From Azophilus sp026709365 (GTDB lineage Bacteria; Pseudomonadota; Gammaproteobacteria; Pseudomonadales; Azotimanducaceae), in assembly GCA_965200175.1 (NCBI GenBank), contig OZ241345.1:1116001-1180000 (forward strand): a DNA stretch of 64,000 bases, read 5' to 3'. This document shows, one piece after another, positions 1 through 8,605 of this stretch. Position numbers and translations under genes: made by a program. The number at the start of each line of letters is the position of its first letter. The first letter of the stretch is position 1. Under the pieces are notes generated by a model that worked only from the letters and a program-made list of their open reading frames with translations, had not been told where the DNA came from and searched no databases.

Positions 1-2168
1 CGGCAGGCTGCGGCGACGCCCCGGCGCCAGCGCCGCCGAATGCCTCGGCTCCAGCGCCGCCGAATGCCTCGGCTCCAGCGCCGCCGAACGCTTCGGCAAA
101 AGTCGCCGAATACGTCGGCTCCGCCGCTTGCGCCGGCTGCCATGAGGCGCAGCACGAGGCTTGGCTCGGCTCCCACCATCAGTTGGCCATGTCCGAGCCT
201 TCCCCGGCCACGGTGATCGGCGACTTTGACGGCGCCGTCCTGCATCATGGGGGTGGATTGACGGCGTTCTCCAAGGCCGATGGACGCTATGCGATCCGCA
301 CCGAAGGGCCGGCCGGGGAGATGGCGAGCTTCACGGTGCGCTACGCCTTCGGCGTTGAGCCGTTGCAGCAATACCTGCTGCCGCTGCCGGATGGCCGACT
401 GCAGGCCTCCAACGTCGCTTGGGATGCGGTTCAAGGCCGTTGGTTCCATCTGCGCCCCGGCGAGAGCATCGGCCACGACGACGTCCTGCACTGGAGCCAA
501 CCGAGCCACAATTGGAACTTCATGTGCGCGGACTGCCACTCCACGGCGGTCTCCAAAGGCTATGACGCCAAGGCCCGTCGATACGAGACCGCGTTCTCCG
601 AGGTGTCCGTGGGCTGCGAAGCCTGTCACGGTCCCGGCTCCGCGCATGCGGCTGCGTTGGCGGGGAGCGCCCGCCCGGCGCTTGCCCTGCCGCGCGATCA
701 AGCGGGCGAAATCAATGCCTGCGCACCTTGCCACAGCCGCCGCAGCCAGCTGGCCGAAGGCTTTGCGCCGACGCGCAACTACTTCGACCACTACTCGCCC
801 GCGCTGCTTGACGTGGGCCTCTACTACGCGGATGGGCAGATGCTCGATGAGGTCTATGTCTATGGCTCCTTCCTGCAAAGCCGAATGCACGCAGCGGGCG
901 TGACTTGCGGCGACTGCCACGAACCGCATTCGGCGCGGCTGCGCGCCGAAGGCAACGCGCTGTGCATCGGATGCCACAACGAGGCGGGCAATCCGAGCTT
1001 TCCGAGCCTGGCGCCAGGCCGCTACGACAGCGCGCGGCATCATCTGCACGAACCCGGCGGTCCCGGCGCCCGTTGCGTCAATTGCCACATGCCGGCCCGC
1101 ACCTACATGGTGGTCGATGAGCGTCGCGACCACGGCTTCAGGGTGCCGCGGCCCGATTTGAATGCGGCCACAAACGCCCCCGATGCCTGCACCGGCTGCC
1201 ATCAGGAACGGGATTCGGCGTGGGCGCAAGCCGTGCTCGAAGAGGTCTTTGGCCCGCCGTCACGGGACCGCTTCGGCCCGGCGTTCGCGGCTGCCCGCGC
1301 TGGCATCGGCAAGGCCGAGCAGCCCTTGGCGGCCATTGCCGGCGACGCACAACAGCCCGCCATCGTGCGGGCCACGGCGCTGTCGCTGATGGCGAACTAC
1401 GATCGGGCCGTCAGCGGGCTGGCGGTGGAAGCCGGGCTGCATGATGCTCATCCCTTGGTGCGCATGGGTGCCTTGCGCGGCGCGGCCCGATGGCCTGCCG
1501 AACGCCGTTGGCGGGAAGCCCGGCACCTGCTCGGCGATGCGCGGCTTGCCGTGCGCGCGCAGGCGGTGCCGCTGCTGGCTCCGGCGTTGAACGGCTTGGC
1601 CGGGGCGGCGCGCATCCGGCTTGAGGCGGGCATCGCCGAGTATCTCGACGTCCAGGCGCTCCATGCCGACCGCGCCGAAGCGCAGACCAACATCGGCAAC
1701 TTGCACCGGGCCATCGGTGCGCCGGTTCGGGCGGAAGCGGCCTTCGCCGAAGCACTCAGGCTCAATGCGCAGTGGGTGCCGGCCATGTTGAATCTGGCCG
1801 ACCTCCACCGAGCGACGGGCCGGGACGGCGAAGCGGGCACACTGCTGCTGCGGGCGTTACGCGCCGCGCCGGAATCCGCGGAGGCGAACTTGGCCAAGGG
1901 GCTTTGGCTGGTCCGCCAAGGCCGGGACGGCGAGGCCTTGGCGCTGTTCGCCGCCGCAGTTCGGCTGGCCCCCGGCGTTGCGCAATACGCCTACGTTCAT
2001 GCGGTGGCCCTGCATTCGGCCAACCAGTCGGAACGCGCGCTTGAGGTGGTGGAACAGGCCTTAAGCCGCAGGCCGAGCGATCAGCGGCTGCTGCGGACGG
2101 CGTTCGGCATCGCGCGGGATCTAAAGCTCGAGGAGAGAGCGGCTGCGTATCGACTGCGCTTGGACTAG
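1..2168 (+). CDS. Multiheme c-type cytochrome lipoprotein with C-terminal TPR repeats (5' partial)
   Basis: The reading frame is open back to the left edge, so the start lies outside the window. The first visible residues, AGCGD, look like a lipobox cysteine and suggest an outer-membrane or periplasmic lipoprotein. A Pro/Ala/Asn linker made of three 8-residue repeats follows. Eight CxxCH haem-binding motifs are visible: CAGCH near 130, CADCH near 526, then CEACH, CAPCH, CGDCH, CIGCH, CVNCH and CTGCH near 1190. The pairing resembles cytochrome c554/doubled-CXXCH proteins. The last ~170 residues read as two to four tetratricopeptide repeats (for example the NIGNLHRAIGAPVRAEAAF segment). The likely role is periplasmic electron transfer in a larger complex. 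Substrate is unknown, and no partner genes are visible to the left. Confidence 0.85.
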   Translation, partial: AGCGDAPAPAPPNASAPAPPNASAPAPPNASAKVAEYVGSAACAGCHEAQHEAWLGSHHQLAMSEPSPATVIGDFDGAVLHHGGGLTAFSKADGRYAIRTEGPAGEMASFTVRYAFGVEPLQQYLLPLPDGRLQASNVAWDAVQGRWFHLRPGESIGHDDVLHWSQPSHNWNFMCADCHSTAVSKGYDAKARRYETAFSEVSVGCEACHGPGSAHAAALAGSARPALALPRDQAGEINACAPCHSRRSQLAEGFAPTRNYFDHYSPALLDVGLYYADGQMLDEVYVYGSFLQSRMHAAGVTCGDCHEPHSARLRAEGNALCIGCHNEAGNPSFPSLAPGRYDSARHHLHEPGGPGARCVNCHMPARTYMVVDERRDHGFRVPRPDLNAATNAPDACTGCHQERDSAWAQAVLEEVFGPPSRDRFGPAFAAARAGIGKAEQPLAAIAGDAQQPAIVRATALSLMANYDRAVSGLAVEAGLHDAHPLVRMGALRGAARWPAERRWREARHLLGDARLAVRAQAVPLLAPALNGLAGAARIRLEAGIAEYLDVQALHADRAEAQTNIGNLHRAIGAPVRAEAAFAEALRLNAQWVPAMLNLADLHRATGRDGEAGTLLLRALRAAPESAEANLAKGLWLVRQGRDGEALALFAAAVRLAPGVAQYAYVHAVALHSANQSERALEVVEQALSRRPSDQRLLRTAFGIARDLKLEERAAAYRLRLD
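27..98 (+). repeat. Three tandem 24-bp repeats in the cytochrome linker
   Basis: Units at 27-50, 51-74 and 75-98 begin CCAGCGCCGCCGAA and encode PAPPNASA. The third has diverged slightly. They form a flexible tether between the putative lipid anchor and the first haem motif. Copy number could vary by slippage. Confidence 0.9.
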
Positions 2169-2171
2169 CCC

Positions 2172-2410
2172 CCCGCCCTCGACCGAACCGCGACGATGGC
2201 GTGAGTCAAACTGCGCCGCTTGCTCCGGGGCGGCGGCTCGCGTGCAACAAATTCCAAGCCCTTCGCGGGCTCAGAAAATCTGGAACCTGACCCGCGCCTC
2301 TCGCCCTCTGGGCGAGAGGCGCGGGCTGATTGACTCACGTCATCGCCGTGATCCAATCCAGGGCGGGACGCCCTCGCTCCGGGGGTCCCGCCGGAAGCGG
2401 GCGTTTCGCA
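2172..2410. repeat. Family C repeat ends in inverted orientation around a family A hairpin
   Basis: The segment 2172-2225 is the reverse complement of the family C terminus seen at 25873-25925 (GAGTCAAACT is shared). The segment 2327-2410 carries the same terminus in direct orientation (GACTCACGTCATCGCCGTGA), then the internal GGGCGGGACGCCC palindrome. Between them sit a family A tail (2262-2292) and hairpin (CGCCTCTCGCC / GGCGAGAGGCG at 2295-2321). The arrangement looks like repeat-into-repeat insertion. No gene is seen in 2169-2645. Confidence 0.7.
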
Positions 2411-2498
2411 CCGGAGCGGGTTCGCGTCTCGTCAAGGGTTTGATGGCGTCGTTTTGCGCGCGTTTCAGCCAGCGGAATCCGACCCGCGCGACGAGCGC

Positions 2499-2552
2499 GG
2501 AGTTTCGGGCCAGCGAAACTCCAACCGCCTCTCGCCCTTTGGGCGAGAGGCG
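2499..2552. repeat. Family A composite hairpin repeat
   Basis: Two adjacent perfect or near-perfect hairpins are present. GGAGTTTCG / CGAAACTCC occupies 2499-2522. CGCCTCTCGCCC / GGGCGAGAGGCG occupies 2526-2552. The same module pair recurs at 40857, 61495 and 62156. It lies about 95 bp before nhaA. Confidence 0.8.
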
Positions 2553-2645
2553 CATTGCCAGCAGCCAACCGTTTGCTATACGGTGGCCGCTGCGGTTTGC
2601 TGACGATGCGCTGATCCGCGCGCATCGATTGCCAGGGAGCGAAAC

Positions 2646-3857
2646 GTGCCCACCGAACCGGATCGGCCGAGGCTCTCCTCGGCCTTGCTGAGCTTCATTC
2701 GGCTGGAGTCGGCCGGCGGCATCCTGCTGCTGGGTGCCACCGTGCTGGCGATGATCGCGGCCAACACGCCGCTCGTTTCGACCTATGAGCTGTTGCTGGA
2801 CACCCGCGTGGCCGTTCGCGTCGGCGAGGCCGGCATCGACAAGCCCCTGCTGCTGTGGATCAACGACGGGCTGATGGCGGTGTTCTTCTTTCTCATCGGC
2901 CTTGAGGTCAAGCGGGAGCTTTGCGAGGGCGAGCTGCCATCGGTTGAGCGCGTGGCCCTGCCGGCGGTCGGCGCAACCGGCGGCATTCTCGGCCCCGCAT
3001 GCATCTACTCAGCGCTGAACTGGGGAAACTCGGGCGCCATGGACGGCTGGGCGATCCCGGCGGCTACCGACATCGCCTTCGCCCTGACGCTGCTGCGGGT
3101 GTTCGGCGACCGGGTTCCGGGGTCGCTGAAGGCCTTCCTGCTGGCGCTGGCGATCTTCGACGACTTGGCCGCCATCGCGATCATTGCGCTGTTCTATACA
3201 GCGGATCTCTCCCCCGGCATGTTGGCGATGGCCGGCGCGGCGCTGCTGGCGGGGGTGGCGCTCAACCGCCGCGGCGTGATGAACGTGACCGCCTACGTGC
3301 TGCTCGGCTTGGCGCTCTGGGTCGCGCTGCTCAAGTCCGGGGTGCATGCGACCCTAGCGGGTGTGCTGATCGCCTTTTGCATCCCGTTGCGCGACGGGGC
3401 CGGGCGGTCGCCGCTCAAGGAACTGGAGCGCGACCTGCATGCGCCGGTTGCCTTCGTGGTGCTGCCGGTGTTCGCCTTCGCCAACGCCGGCATTTCCTTT
3501 GCAGGGATCGAGCTCGGCGACTTCCTTGATCCCGTGACCTTGGGGATAGCGCTCGGCCTGTTCCTAGGCAACCCCATCGGCATCATCGGGGTGGTCGGAT
3601 TGGCGGTGCGGCTGCGCTGGGTGGCGCTCCCGCACGGCATGACCTGGGCACAGCTCACCGGGACGGCCTTCGCCTGCGGCATCGGCTTCACCATGAGCCT
3701 GTTCATCGCCAGCCTCGCCTTTGAGCACGGCGACGGCACCTACTGGGTGGCGGACAAGCTCGGCATCCTGCTGGGATCGTTGGCGTCGGCGATGGCCGCG
3801 GCGGCGGTGCTTGGTGCCACCCTGCCGCGCACTGGCGAACGCCGCTCTCAACACTAA
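2646..3857 (+). CDS. nhaA: Na+/H+ antiporter NhaA
   Basis: Inner-membrane electrogenic Na+/H+ antiporter for pH and sodium homeostasis. The 403-residue length is normal for NhaA. Visible family hallmarks are the IPAATDIAFAL segment, the paired-aspartate motif in AIFDDLAAIAII (the ion-binding Asp pair), and about twelve hydrophobic helices ending in the GIGFTMSLFIASLAF region. The start is a GTG at 2646, preceded by a GGGAG Shine-Dalgarno sequence in CAGGGAGCGAAAC. The gene stands alone, downstream of a repeat-rich gap. Confidence 0.95.
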   Translation: MPTEPDRPRLSSALLSFIRLESAGGILLLGATVLAMIAANTPLVSTYELLLDTRVAVRVGEAGIDKPLLLWINDGLMAVFFFLIGLEVKRELCEGELPSVERVALPAVGATGGILGPACIYSALNWGNSGAMDGWAIPAATDIAFALTLLRVFGDRVPGSLKAFLLALAIFDDLAAIAIIALFYTADLSPGMLAMAGAALLAGVALNRRGVMNVTAYVLLGLALWVALLKSGVHATLAGVLIAFCIPLRDGAGRSPLKELERDLHAPVAFVVLPVFAFANAGISFAGIELGDFLDPVTLGIALGLFLGNPIGIIGVVGLAVRLRWVALPHGMTWAQLTGTAFACGIGFTMSLFIASLAFEHGDGTYWVADKLGILLGSLASAMAAAAVLGATLPRTGERRSQH

Positions 3858-3878
3858 CCGTATTCGACAAGAAATCAT

Positions 3879-4847
3879 ATGAAATACAAAAAGCTGGGCA
3901 ATTCTGGGCTAGAGGTCTCCCGCATCTGCCTAGGCTGCATGGGCTTCGGCGAGGAGTCGGCCGGGGTTCACGACTGGAGCATCGACGAAGCCGCCAGCCG
4001 CCTGATCATCGAGCGGGCGCTGGAGCTTGGCATCAACTTCTTCGACACCGCCAACGCCTACTCGCGGGGTTCGAGCGAGGAGATCGTCGGGCGGGCGCTC
4101 GGCGACATGGCCGATCGCGATGAGGTGGTGATCGCCACCAAGGCCTATTTCCCCATGCGCAGCGGCCGCAACGCCCGCGGCCTCTCGCGCAAATCGATCA
4201 TGGCCGAGCTCGACGCCTCCCTGCGCCGGCTGGGCACCGACTACATCGACCTCTACCAGATTCATCGATTTGATGACCGGACCCCGGTTGAGGAGACCCT
4301 TGGGGCGCTGCACGATGCGGTTGCTGTCGGCAAGGTGCGCTACATCGGCGCCTCGTCGATGTGGGCCTGGCAGTTCAGCAAGATGCTGCATGCCAGCGAG
4401 CGGCGCGGCTTCACCAAGTTCATCAGCATGCAGAACCAGTACAGCCTGCTGCAGCGCGAGGAGGAGCGCGAGATGCTGCCGCTGTGCGCTGACCAAGGCA
4501 TCGGCACGATCCCTTGGAGCCCCTTGGGCCGGGGGCTGCTGACCCGTGGCTGGGACGCCGTGACCCGCCGCTCGCGGAACGATCGGCTGGCCGCCCAGCG
4601 GTTCGACGAGGCCAAGGACCGGCCCATTGTCGAGCGCGTCGGCGAGGTGGCGCAGGACAAGGGCACCTCCCGCGCCCAAGTGTCGATGGCTTGGGTGCTG
4701 GCCAATCCGGTCGTCGCCGCGCCCATCGTCGGCGTCACCAGGATGGGCCATTTGGAGGAGGCGGTGGCGGCGCTTGAAGTTGAGCTGACCGCGGATGAGA
4801 AGCGGCGGCTGGAGGAGGTTTACACGCCCCGGGCGAACCTGTTCTGA
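3879..4847 (+). CDS. Aldo/keto reductase
   Basis: NADPH-dependent oxidoreductase of the AKR superfamily, cytosolic. The 322 residues form a complete TIM-barrel protein. The catalytic tetrad can be seen: Asp and Tyr in FFDTANAYS, Lys in VIATKAYF, and His in LYQIHRFD. The C-terminal NADP-binding stretch reads PIVGVTRMGHLEEAV. Its nearest relatives appear to be YajO/AKR-type reductases. The gene is 21 bp downstream of nhaA in the same direction, so read-through is possible. Substrate cannot be assigned. Confidence 0.9.
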   Translation: MKYKKLGNSGLEVSRICLGCMGFGEESAGVHDWSIDEAASRLIIERALELGINFFDTANAYSRGSSEEIVGRALGDMADRDEVVIATKAYFPMRSGRNARGLSRKSIMAELDASLRRLGTDYIDLYQIHRFDDRTPVEETLGALHDAVAVGKVRYIGASSMWAWQFSKMLHASERRGFTKFISMQNQYSLLQREEEREMLPLCADQGIGTIPWSPLGRGLLTRGWDAVTRRSRNDRLAAQRFDEAKDRPIVERVGEVAQDKGTSRAQVSMAWVLANPVVAAPIVGVTRMGHLEEAVAALEVELTADEKRRLEEVYTPRANLF

Positions 4848-4952
4848 GGAAACGGCGCAACGGCGCTTCGCGCCATGCGAAGGGCGGGACTCGCTCCGGG
4901 GATCGCGTGGCAGTGGCCAACACGCCCCCGTGAGCCCCGAAAACTGTTTGTC

Positions 4953-5156
4953 ATGCCGATAAACATGCTTCAGCCGACCCTGAGTGGGTGTGCAAACCCG
5001 CTGCGTTGTCCCTGCGGATTTCCAATCGAGGGCGGGACGCCCTCGCTCCGGGAATCCGCTTGGTTCGGGCAACGACCCACGGATAAGGGCTTCCCGCCCT
5101 CGAAATGAACCGGGGACGCCGCCAAACTTCGTCGGCTGAAGCTCGTTTATAGGCAT
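4953..5156. mobile_element. MITE-like element, family B, copy 1
   Basis: A 204-bp non-coding element is bounded by 26-bp terminal inverted repeats with four mismatches. The left end is ATGCCGATAAACATGCTTC (4953 on) and the right end is GAAGCTCGTTTATAGGCAT (to 5156). The inside carries the GAGGGCGGGACGCCCTC palindrome and the motif GAAATGAACCGGGGA, both shared with copies at 25710-25856 and 45863-46112. No transposase is encoded. A decayed fragment of the same internal motif (GGGCGGGACTCGCTCCGGGG) lies upstream near 4877-4896. Confidence 0.75.
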
Positions 5157-5422
5157 GCTGTTTGTTTAGGCGTGCTGGGCTGCTTGGCGGGCGCACTCGG
5201 AACGCAAGGGCTCCGTGCGGTTTCAGAAACGCATCGTAGTTTTCTGATGCGCTGAAAAGCCTTGTGGTTGCTGGCTTTTCGGCCAACGGGCCTGCTTCCG
5301 TCTCTCTACCCGTACCACTTTGAAAACCGTCGGGACACGCAATGCCCCTACGGCTTCTGGGGTGTTGGCGGGACGCAACGGGCTGCGGCTTTGCGAGCGC
5401 TTTGACGACAAGCGCCTTGACA
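5157..5422. other. Non-coding stretch between MITE and IS element
   Basis: No convincing gene is seen. A hairpin-like stretch lies around 5222-5275, and the run ends in the long G tract that flanks the IS element. Confidence 0.5.
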
Positions 5423-5445
5423 GGGGGGGGGGGGGGGGGGGGGGG
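5423..5445 (+). repeat. G23 homopolymer flanking the IS element
   Basis: Twenty-three consecutive G residues directly abut the left terminal inverted repeat of the IS. A G9 tract (6804-6812) abuts the right one. Such a length is prone to slippage and also to assembly or sequencing error. Confidence 0.85.
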
Positions 5446-6803
5446 CATAAGCGCTAACTTGTTTGGTCGGCGCTTGTGAAGAACCTGTCGATCTGCGGGA
5501 TTCGGCGGCGGGGCGGCTCGGCGAGCGACCTGGAGATCTGGCTCCATTCGCCGATGACCCGCGCAAGGGGCAGGTGCGGCTCGACGGCCAGCTTGAGCTG
5601 GTTGAGCATGAAGCCGAAGTCACGCCAGGGGCTGTGGGTCCGGCGCCGACCCCATTCGGTACCCCCAGGGGGAAATGGCGCTGGCGTGGCGGATGAGCGC
5701 CTCGGTCAGCAGCGCCGCGAGCAGCTTCCCGTGGAGCCAGGCCTTGGCGCTGCCCTCGTCGTGCTTGGGCAGGTGCCCGAGCTGCGCCAGCGACTTGAAG
5801 CGCTTGAAGACCAGCTCGACCTGCCAGCGGGCACGGTACCACTCCAGCACGTCGGGGGCGGGGAAGCCCGCCTCCGGGAAGGTGGTGAACACGATGACGT
5901 GGCGGGCGAACTCGAGGGTCTCGGGGCGCGGGCGCTTGCCCCGCCGGGCGGCCTCCCTGCGCAGCCTGCGGTGCGCCGCCCGGATGGCCTGCCGGGACTT
6001 GCGCAGCGCGCATATGCGCCCCGGCACCGCGACCCCGGCGCTGACCGCCACCGCCGGCCAGCATCCCACGGCGCCCGCGCGCTTGAGCGTCCTGACGCGC
6101 GCCAGCAGGCCGAACGGCTCCCCGCCCTCCGCCCGCAACGGCAGCGACCCGGTGTTCACCCGAACGGTGGCGTGGCCCCCGCAGGCCGCCACGTGGCCCA
6201 GGCCCGCCGCCGTCGAGTAGCCCCGGTCGGCCAGCACGAGGTCGCCCTCGGCGATCGGGAAGTTGCGCAGCGTCTCGCCGCTGCCCGCCCCCCCGGCCGC
6301 CGTCAGCTTGAGGAAGTCGCACGACAGCGAGGGCAGCCGGACGCTGTAGTGCAGGCGCCACTGGGAGCCGGTCCGCCCCGGCTCCTTGACCGTCGTGGCG
6401 TCGAACGCCCTGGCCTGGAGGCCGCCCGCGGACGCCAGCGCGACGCCCTGCTCGCGGAACAGCGCCACGCACAGCGCCCGCAGCCAGCCGCCCGACTTGC
6501 GCAGCCGCTTCAGCAGGGCGACGTCCGAGAGGTCGGCCAGCCCCGACATCCGGGCCCGCGCCACGGTCTCCCGAAGCGAGTGGCCGCAGGCCAGGTGCAG
6601 CAGGAGGGTGCGCAGCAGCGCCTCCGGGCACCGGTCCTTGCGCAGGCCCTTCAGCGCCCCGGTCTCGCCCGCCAGCTCCCGCCATCCCTCCGGCAGGAGC
6701 GACCGAACCACGTCCCAGTCCTCGTCCATGCGCCCGATCTCCCCTCGGCAGTGACGGCCACATCATACGCAGCACGAACATGACAAACAAGTTAGCGCTT
6801 ATG
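5446..6803 (-). mobile_element. IS4-family insertion sequence with perfect 20-bp terminal inverted repeats
   Basis: The left terminus CATAAGCGCTAACTTGTTTG (5446-5465) is exactly the reverse complement of the right terminus (6784-6803). The 1358-bp element carries one transposase gene, oriented right to left. Both outer flanks on the plus strand are G runs (G23 left, G9 right). This fits insertion into a G homopolymer with a target duplication made only of G residues; IS4-family elements typically make duplications of about 9-13 bp. Confidence 0.9.
5620..6729 (-). CDS. IS4-family DDE transposase
   Basis: Complete 369-residue transposase. The N-terminal IS4 domain (about residues 20-100) is followed by the DDE catalytic core. 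The first Asp is in FDATTVKEPG, the second in LVLADRGYST, and the Glu is in the diagnostic Y-(2)-R-(3)-E-(6)-K signature YRARWQVELVFKRFK. No frameshift or internal stop is visible, so the element may be active. The gene fills most of the IS bounded by the 20-bp inverted repeats. Confidence 0.95.
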   Translation of the reverse strand: MDEDWDVVRSLLPEGWRELAGETGALKGLRKDRCPEALLRTLLLHLACGHSLRETVARARMSGLADLSDVALLKRLRKSGGWLRALCVALFREQGVALASAGGLQARAFDATTVKEPGRTGSQWRLHYSVRLPSLSCDFLKLTAAGGAGSGETLRNFPIAEGDLVLADRGYSTAAGLGHVAACGGHATVRVNTGSLPLRAEGGEPFGLLARVRTLKRAGAVGCWPAVAVSAGVAVPGRICALRKSRQAIRAAHRRLRREAARRGKRPRPETLEFARHVIVFTTFPEAGFPAPDVLEWYRARWQVELVFKRFKSLAQLGHLPKHDEGSAKAWLHGKLLAALLTEALIRHASAISPWGYRMGSAPDPQPLA

Positions 6804-6867
6804 GGGGGGGGGTAGGGTTTCGGCCTCCGAACGCACCCATGCCAACCATGGACTAGGAGGCTCCCCA

Positions 6868-7485
6868 ATGAAGCAATTGACAATGACTCTCGCCGCCGCG
6901 CTGGTGGCGATGGCCGCGCCGACGTGGGCGCAGACCACGGGCACTCTTCAAGTGACAGCCGGTAATGGGTTCAGCATGACTGAAACCGCAACGCTGGTAA
7001 ACCATGAGTGGGTGATCAACTACTCAGCGGACATAGGGCGAGCCTTTTACGGCGTAAGAGGTCCATGCCTTGCCGTACACGACGCAGCCACATGCAATTT
7101 GGATCCGCCGTATTTTGTGAAATACGGTCAGGCCCCCGGCGGCGCATTCTCTTGCAGCATGCCCCCGTCGGGGCTGCGCGGACACAGCCTCACCATTTCC
7201 TCAACTTCATGGCAGCAAACAGTCCGGGCGCATCCAAACACAAACTATTGCATAAATGTGTACACGCATGGCGGCTATTTTCAAAATAACATTATCACCG
7301 CAGTTTGGTTCAGAACGCCACCTGACCCGAGCCCAGCGCCAGCCAGTAGTTCAGGTTGGGGCACGGGGTGCTTTGCCGACCCAAGGGGATATGCGGAATG
7401 CAACAGGCTTCGGACGGCTTGCAACAATGACCCAAGCACGACGTGGGAACAAAGCAGAAACAGGTGCATTCCGGCCAGCAACTGA
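6868..7485 (+). CDS. Secreted cysteine-rich protein of unknown function
   Basis: The start is well supported: AGGAGG sits 7 nt before the ATG. Residues 1-21 form a classic Sec signal peptide ending in PTWA-QT. The mature ~184 residues contain eight cysteines, suggesting disulfide bonds, and a low-complexity Pro/Ser spacer (PPDPSPAPASSS) before a short Cys-rich tail. The family is not recognised. Base composition is less GC-rich than the neighbours, which may indicate transfer. The right end of the IS lies 64 bp upstream, so an IS-borne promoter could drive it. Confidence 0.7.
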   Translation: MKQLTMTLAAALVAMAAPTWAQTTGTLQVTAGNGFSMTETATLVNHEWVINYSADIGRAFYGVRGPCLAVHDAATCNLDPPYFVKYGQAPGGAFSCSMPPSGLRGHSLTISSTSWQQTVRAHPNTNYCINVYTHGGYFQNNIITAVWFRTPPDPSPAPASSSGWGTGCFADPRGYAECNRLRTACNNDPSTTWEQSRNRCIPASN

Positions 7486-7570
7486 CTGGCCGCGCACCGA
7501 CTCGCCGGGGCGGTCTTCGGGCCGCTGTTCCGTCGCGTTGACGGTCGCGGCGAACCTACGGTTCGTCGCG

Positions 7571-7606
7571 TGGGTTAAGTTCCAGTATGTTTCTGAGTCC
7601 GCGCAC
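7571..7606. repeat. Family A repeat tail module
   Basis: TGGGTTAAGTTCCAGTATG and the following TTTCTGAGTCCGCGCAC match the tail module at 44528-44563 and 40926-40961. Flanking inverted repeats (GGCGAAC / GTTCGTC just upstream, GGCGTGGCGCCACGC just downstream) replace the usual hairpins. The 7486-7738 gap holds nothing else recognisable. Confidence 0.65.
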
Positions 7607-7738
7607 GGCGTGGCGCCACGCGATCGCCCGCTTTGCTGGCTTGGGCGTTGCGGGTGGCCGACTGATTCACCCTTCCCGACATGGACCCACGCCGCATGGA
7701 CCCTAGTGGCCAGTTGCTTTTGCGTTGGTTAGCGTAGA

Positions 7739-8170
7739 ATGGCCGAATTGCTCGGTTGCTGGGGAATCATTGTGAAACTAGGCCCCATACTGGCTGTCGT
7801 CTTCGTTGCGGGCTACATCGGGCTTGAGCTCTATTTCGTGCAAAAGCTCGGCTACCGCATGGAGCCGCTGTACATCCACAACGAATTCGTCTCGGCCAAC
7901 CATGCCGTGGAGCGCTGCGGAAGTCCCGCGGCGGAGGAGAGGGAGCGCTTCCTGCGCAACTTCTCCATCGTCGCCGATCGTGCGAGCGAGGCGCTTGAGC
8001 AGGAGAGCCCTGAAACGTCAGCGCAAGGCATTGCCTTGGCCCTCACCCAGCGCCGCGCGGAGCGCGAACGGGAGATTGATGCGCTCATCGAAGCCAAGGG
8101 ATGTGAGGACATGGAATTGTGGCGCCTGGTCAAGCTCCACGAGGCCCGCGCCCGGCTCAACCTGGGTTGA
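7739..8170 (+). CDS. Small membrane-anchored protein of unknown function
   Basis: A 143-residue protein with one N-terminal transmembrane segment (about residues 13-33) and a charged, mainly helical soluble tail. A GTG at 7772, preceded by GGGG at 7 nt, is a plausible alternative start, as the ATG at 7739 has no clear ribosome-binding site. The tail contains two cysteines (ERCGSP, KGCED). No family is recognised. It converges with the gene at 8174-8605, with only 3 bp between stops, so overlapping transcription is expected. Confidence 0.55.
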   Translation: MAELLGCWGIIVKLGPILAVVFVAGYIGLELYFVQKLGYRMEPLYIHNEFVSANHAVERCGSPAAEERERFLRNFSIVADRASEALEQESPETSAQGIALALTQRRAEREREIDALIEAKGCEDMELWRLVKLHEARARLNLG

Positions 8171-8173
8171 CGC

Positions 8174-8605
8174 TCAGGGGTCGAGATCGATCACCACTAA
8201 GTGCGCGTCGAGCCACTCCGGCAGCCACTTCGGCACCTTGGGGCGCAGGCGGTCGAACACGGTGCGCTTGTAGTCGGGGTCGTCAAACACCACCCGGGCC
8301 TTGCCGGTCAGCGTCTCGCCGCGTATCAGCAGTCGCACCGGCGCGTTGCCGTGGCGCAGCGGACGCCACCAAGGGCCGTCCGCGCCGGCGAACACCTGAT
8401 CGCCCTCGCGCCGGTAGTTGACGGGCAGTTCCCGGCCATCGGGCAGTTCCAGCAGCATGACGATGCCGGCTGTCTCGCCTTGGGGATTGGTGCGCAGCTC
8501 GGCAACGTCCCTGGGGATGCCGACCAGCAGGGCGTAAGCCCGATAGGCAAGCAGCGAGGCGACCAGCAGGCCGACGATGAGCAGTGGCCACTTCAGCCAC
8601 GTCAT
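8174..8605 (-). CDS. Membrane-anchored small beta-barrel protein, possibly PNPOx/deazaflavin-like
   Basis: A 143-residue protein with an N-terminal membrane anchor (residues 5-27). A compact domain follows, reading VMLLELPDGRELPVNYRREGD...VRLLIRGETLTGKARVVFDD. This pattern of strands resembles the split-barrel flavin/F420-binding fold, but no diagnostic residue is present and the resemblance is weak. It is translationally coupled to the upstream hydrolase through an ATGA overlap (8602-8605), so the two are expected to be co-expressed. Confidence 0.55.
   Translation of the reverse strand: MTWLKWPLLIVGLLVASLLAYRAYALLVGIPRDVAELRTNPQGETAGIVMLLELPDGRELPVNYRREGDQVFAGADGPWWRPLRHGNAPVRLLIRGETLTGKARVVFDDPDYKRTVFDRLRPKVPKWLPEWLDAHLVVIDLDP

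Noticed and set aside
5476..6783. A 435-codon plus-strand frame inside the IS element
   Set aside because: It is antisense to the DDE transposase, which has all catalytic motifs.
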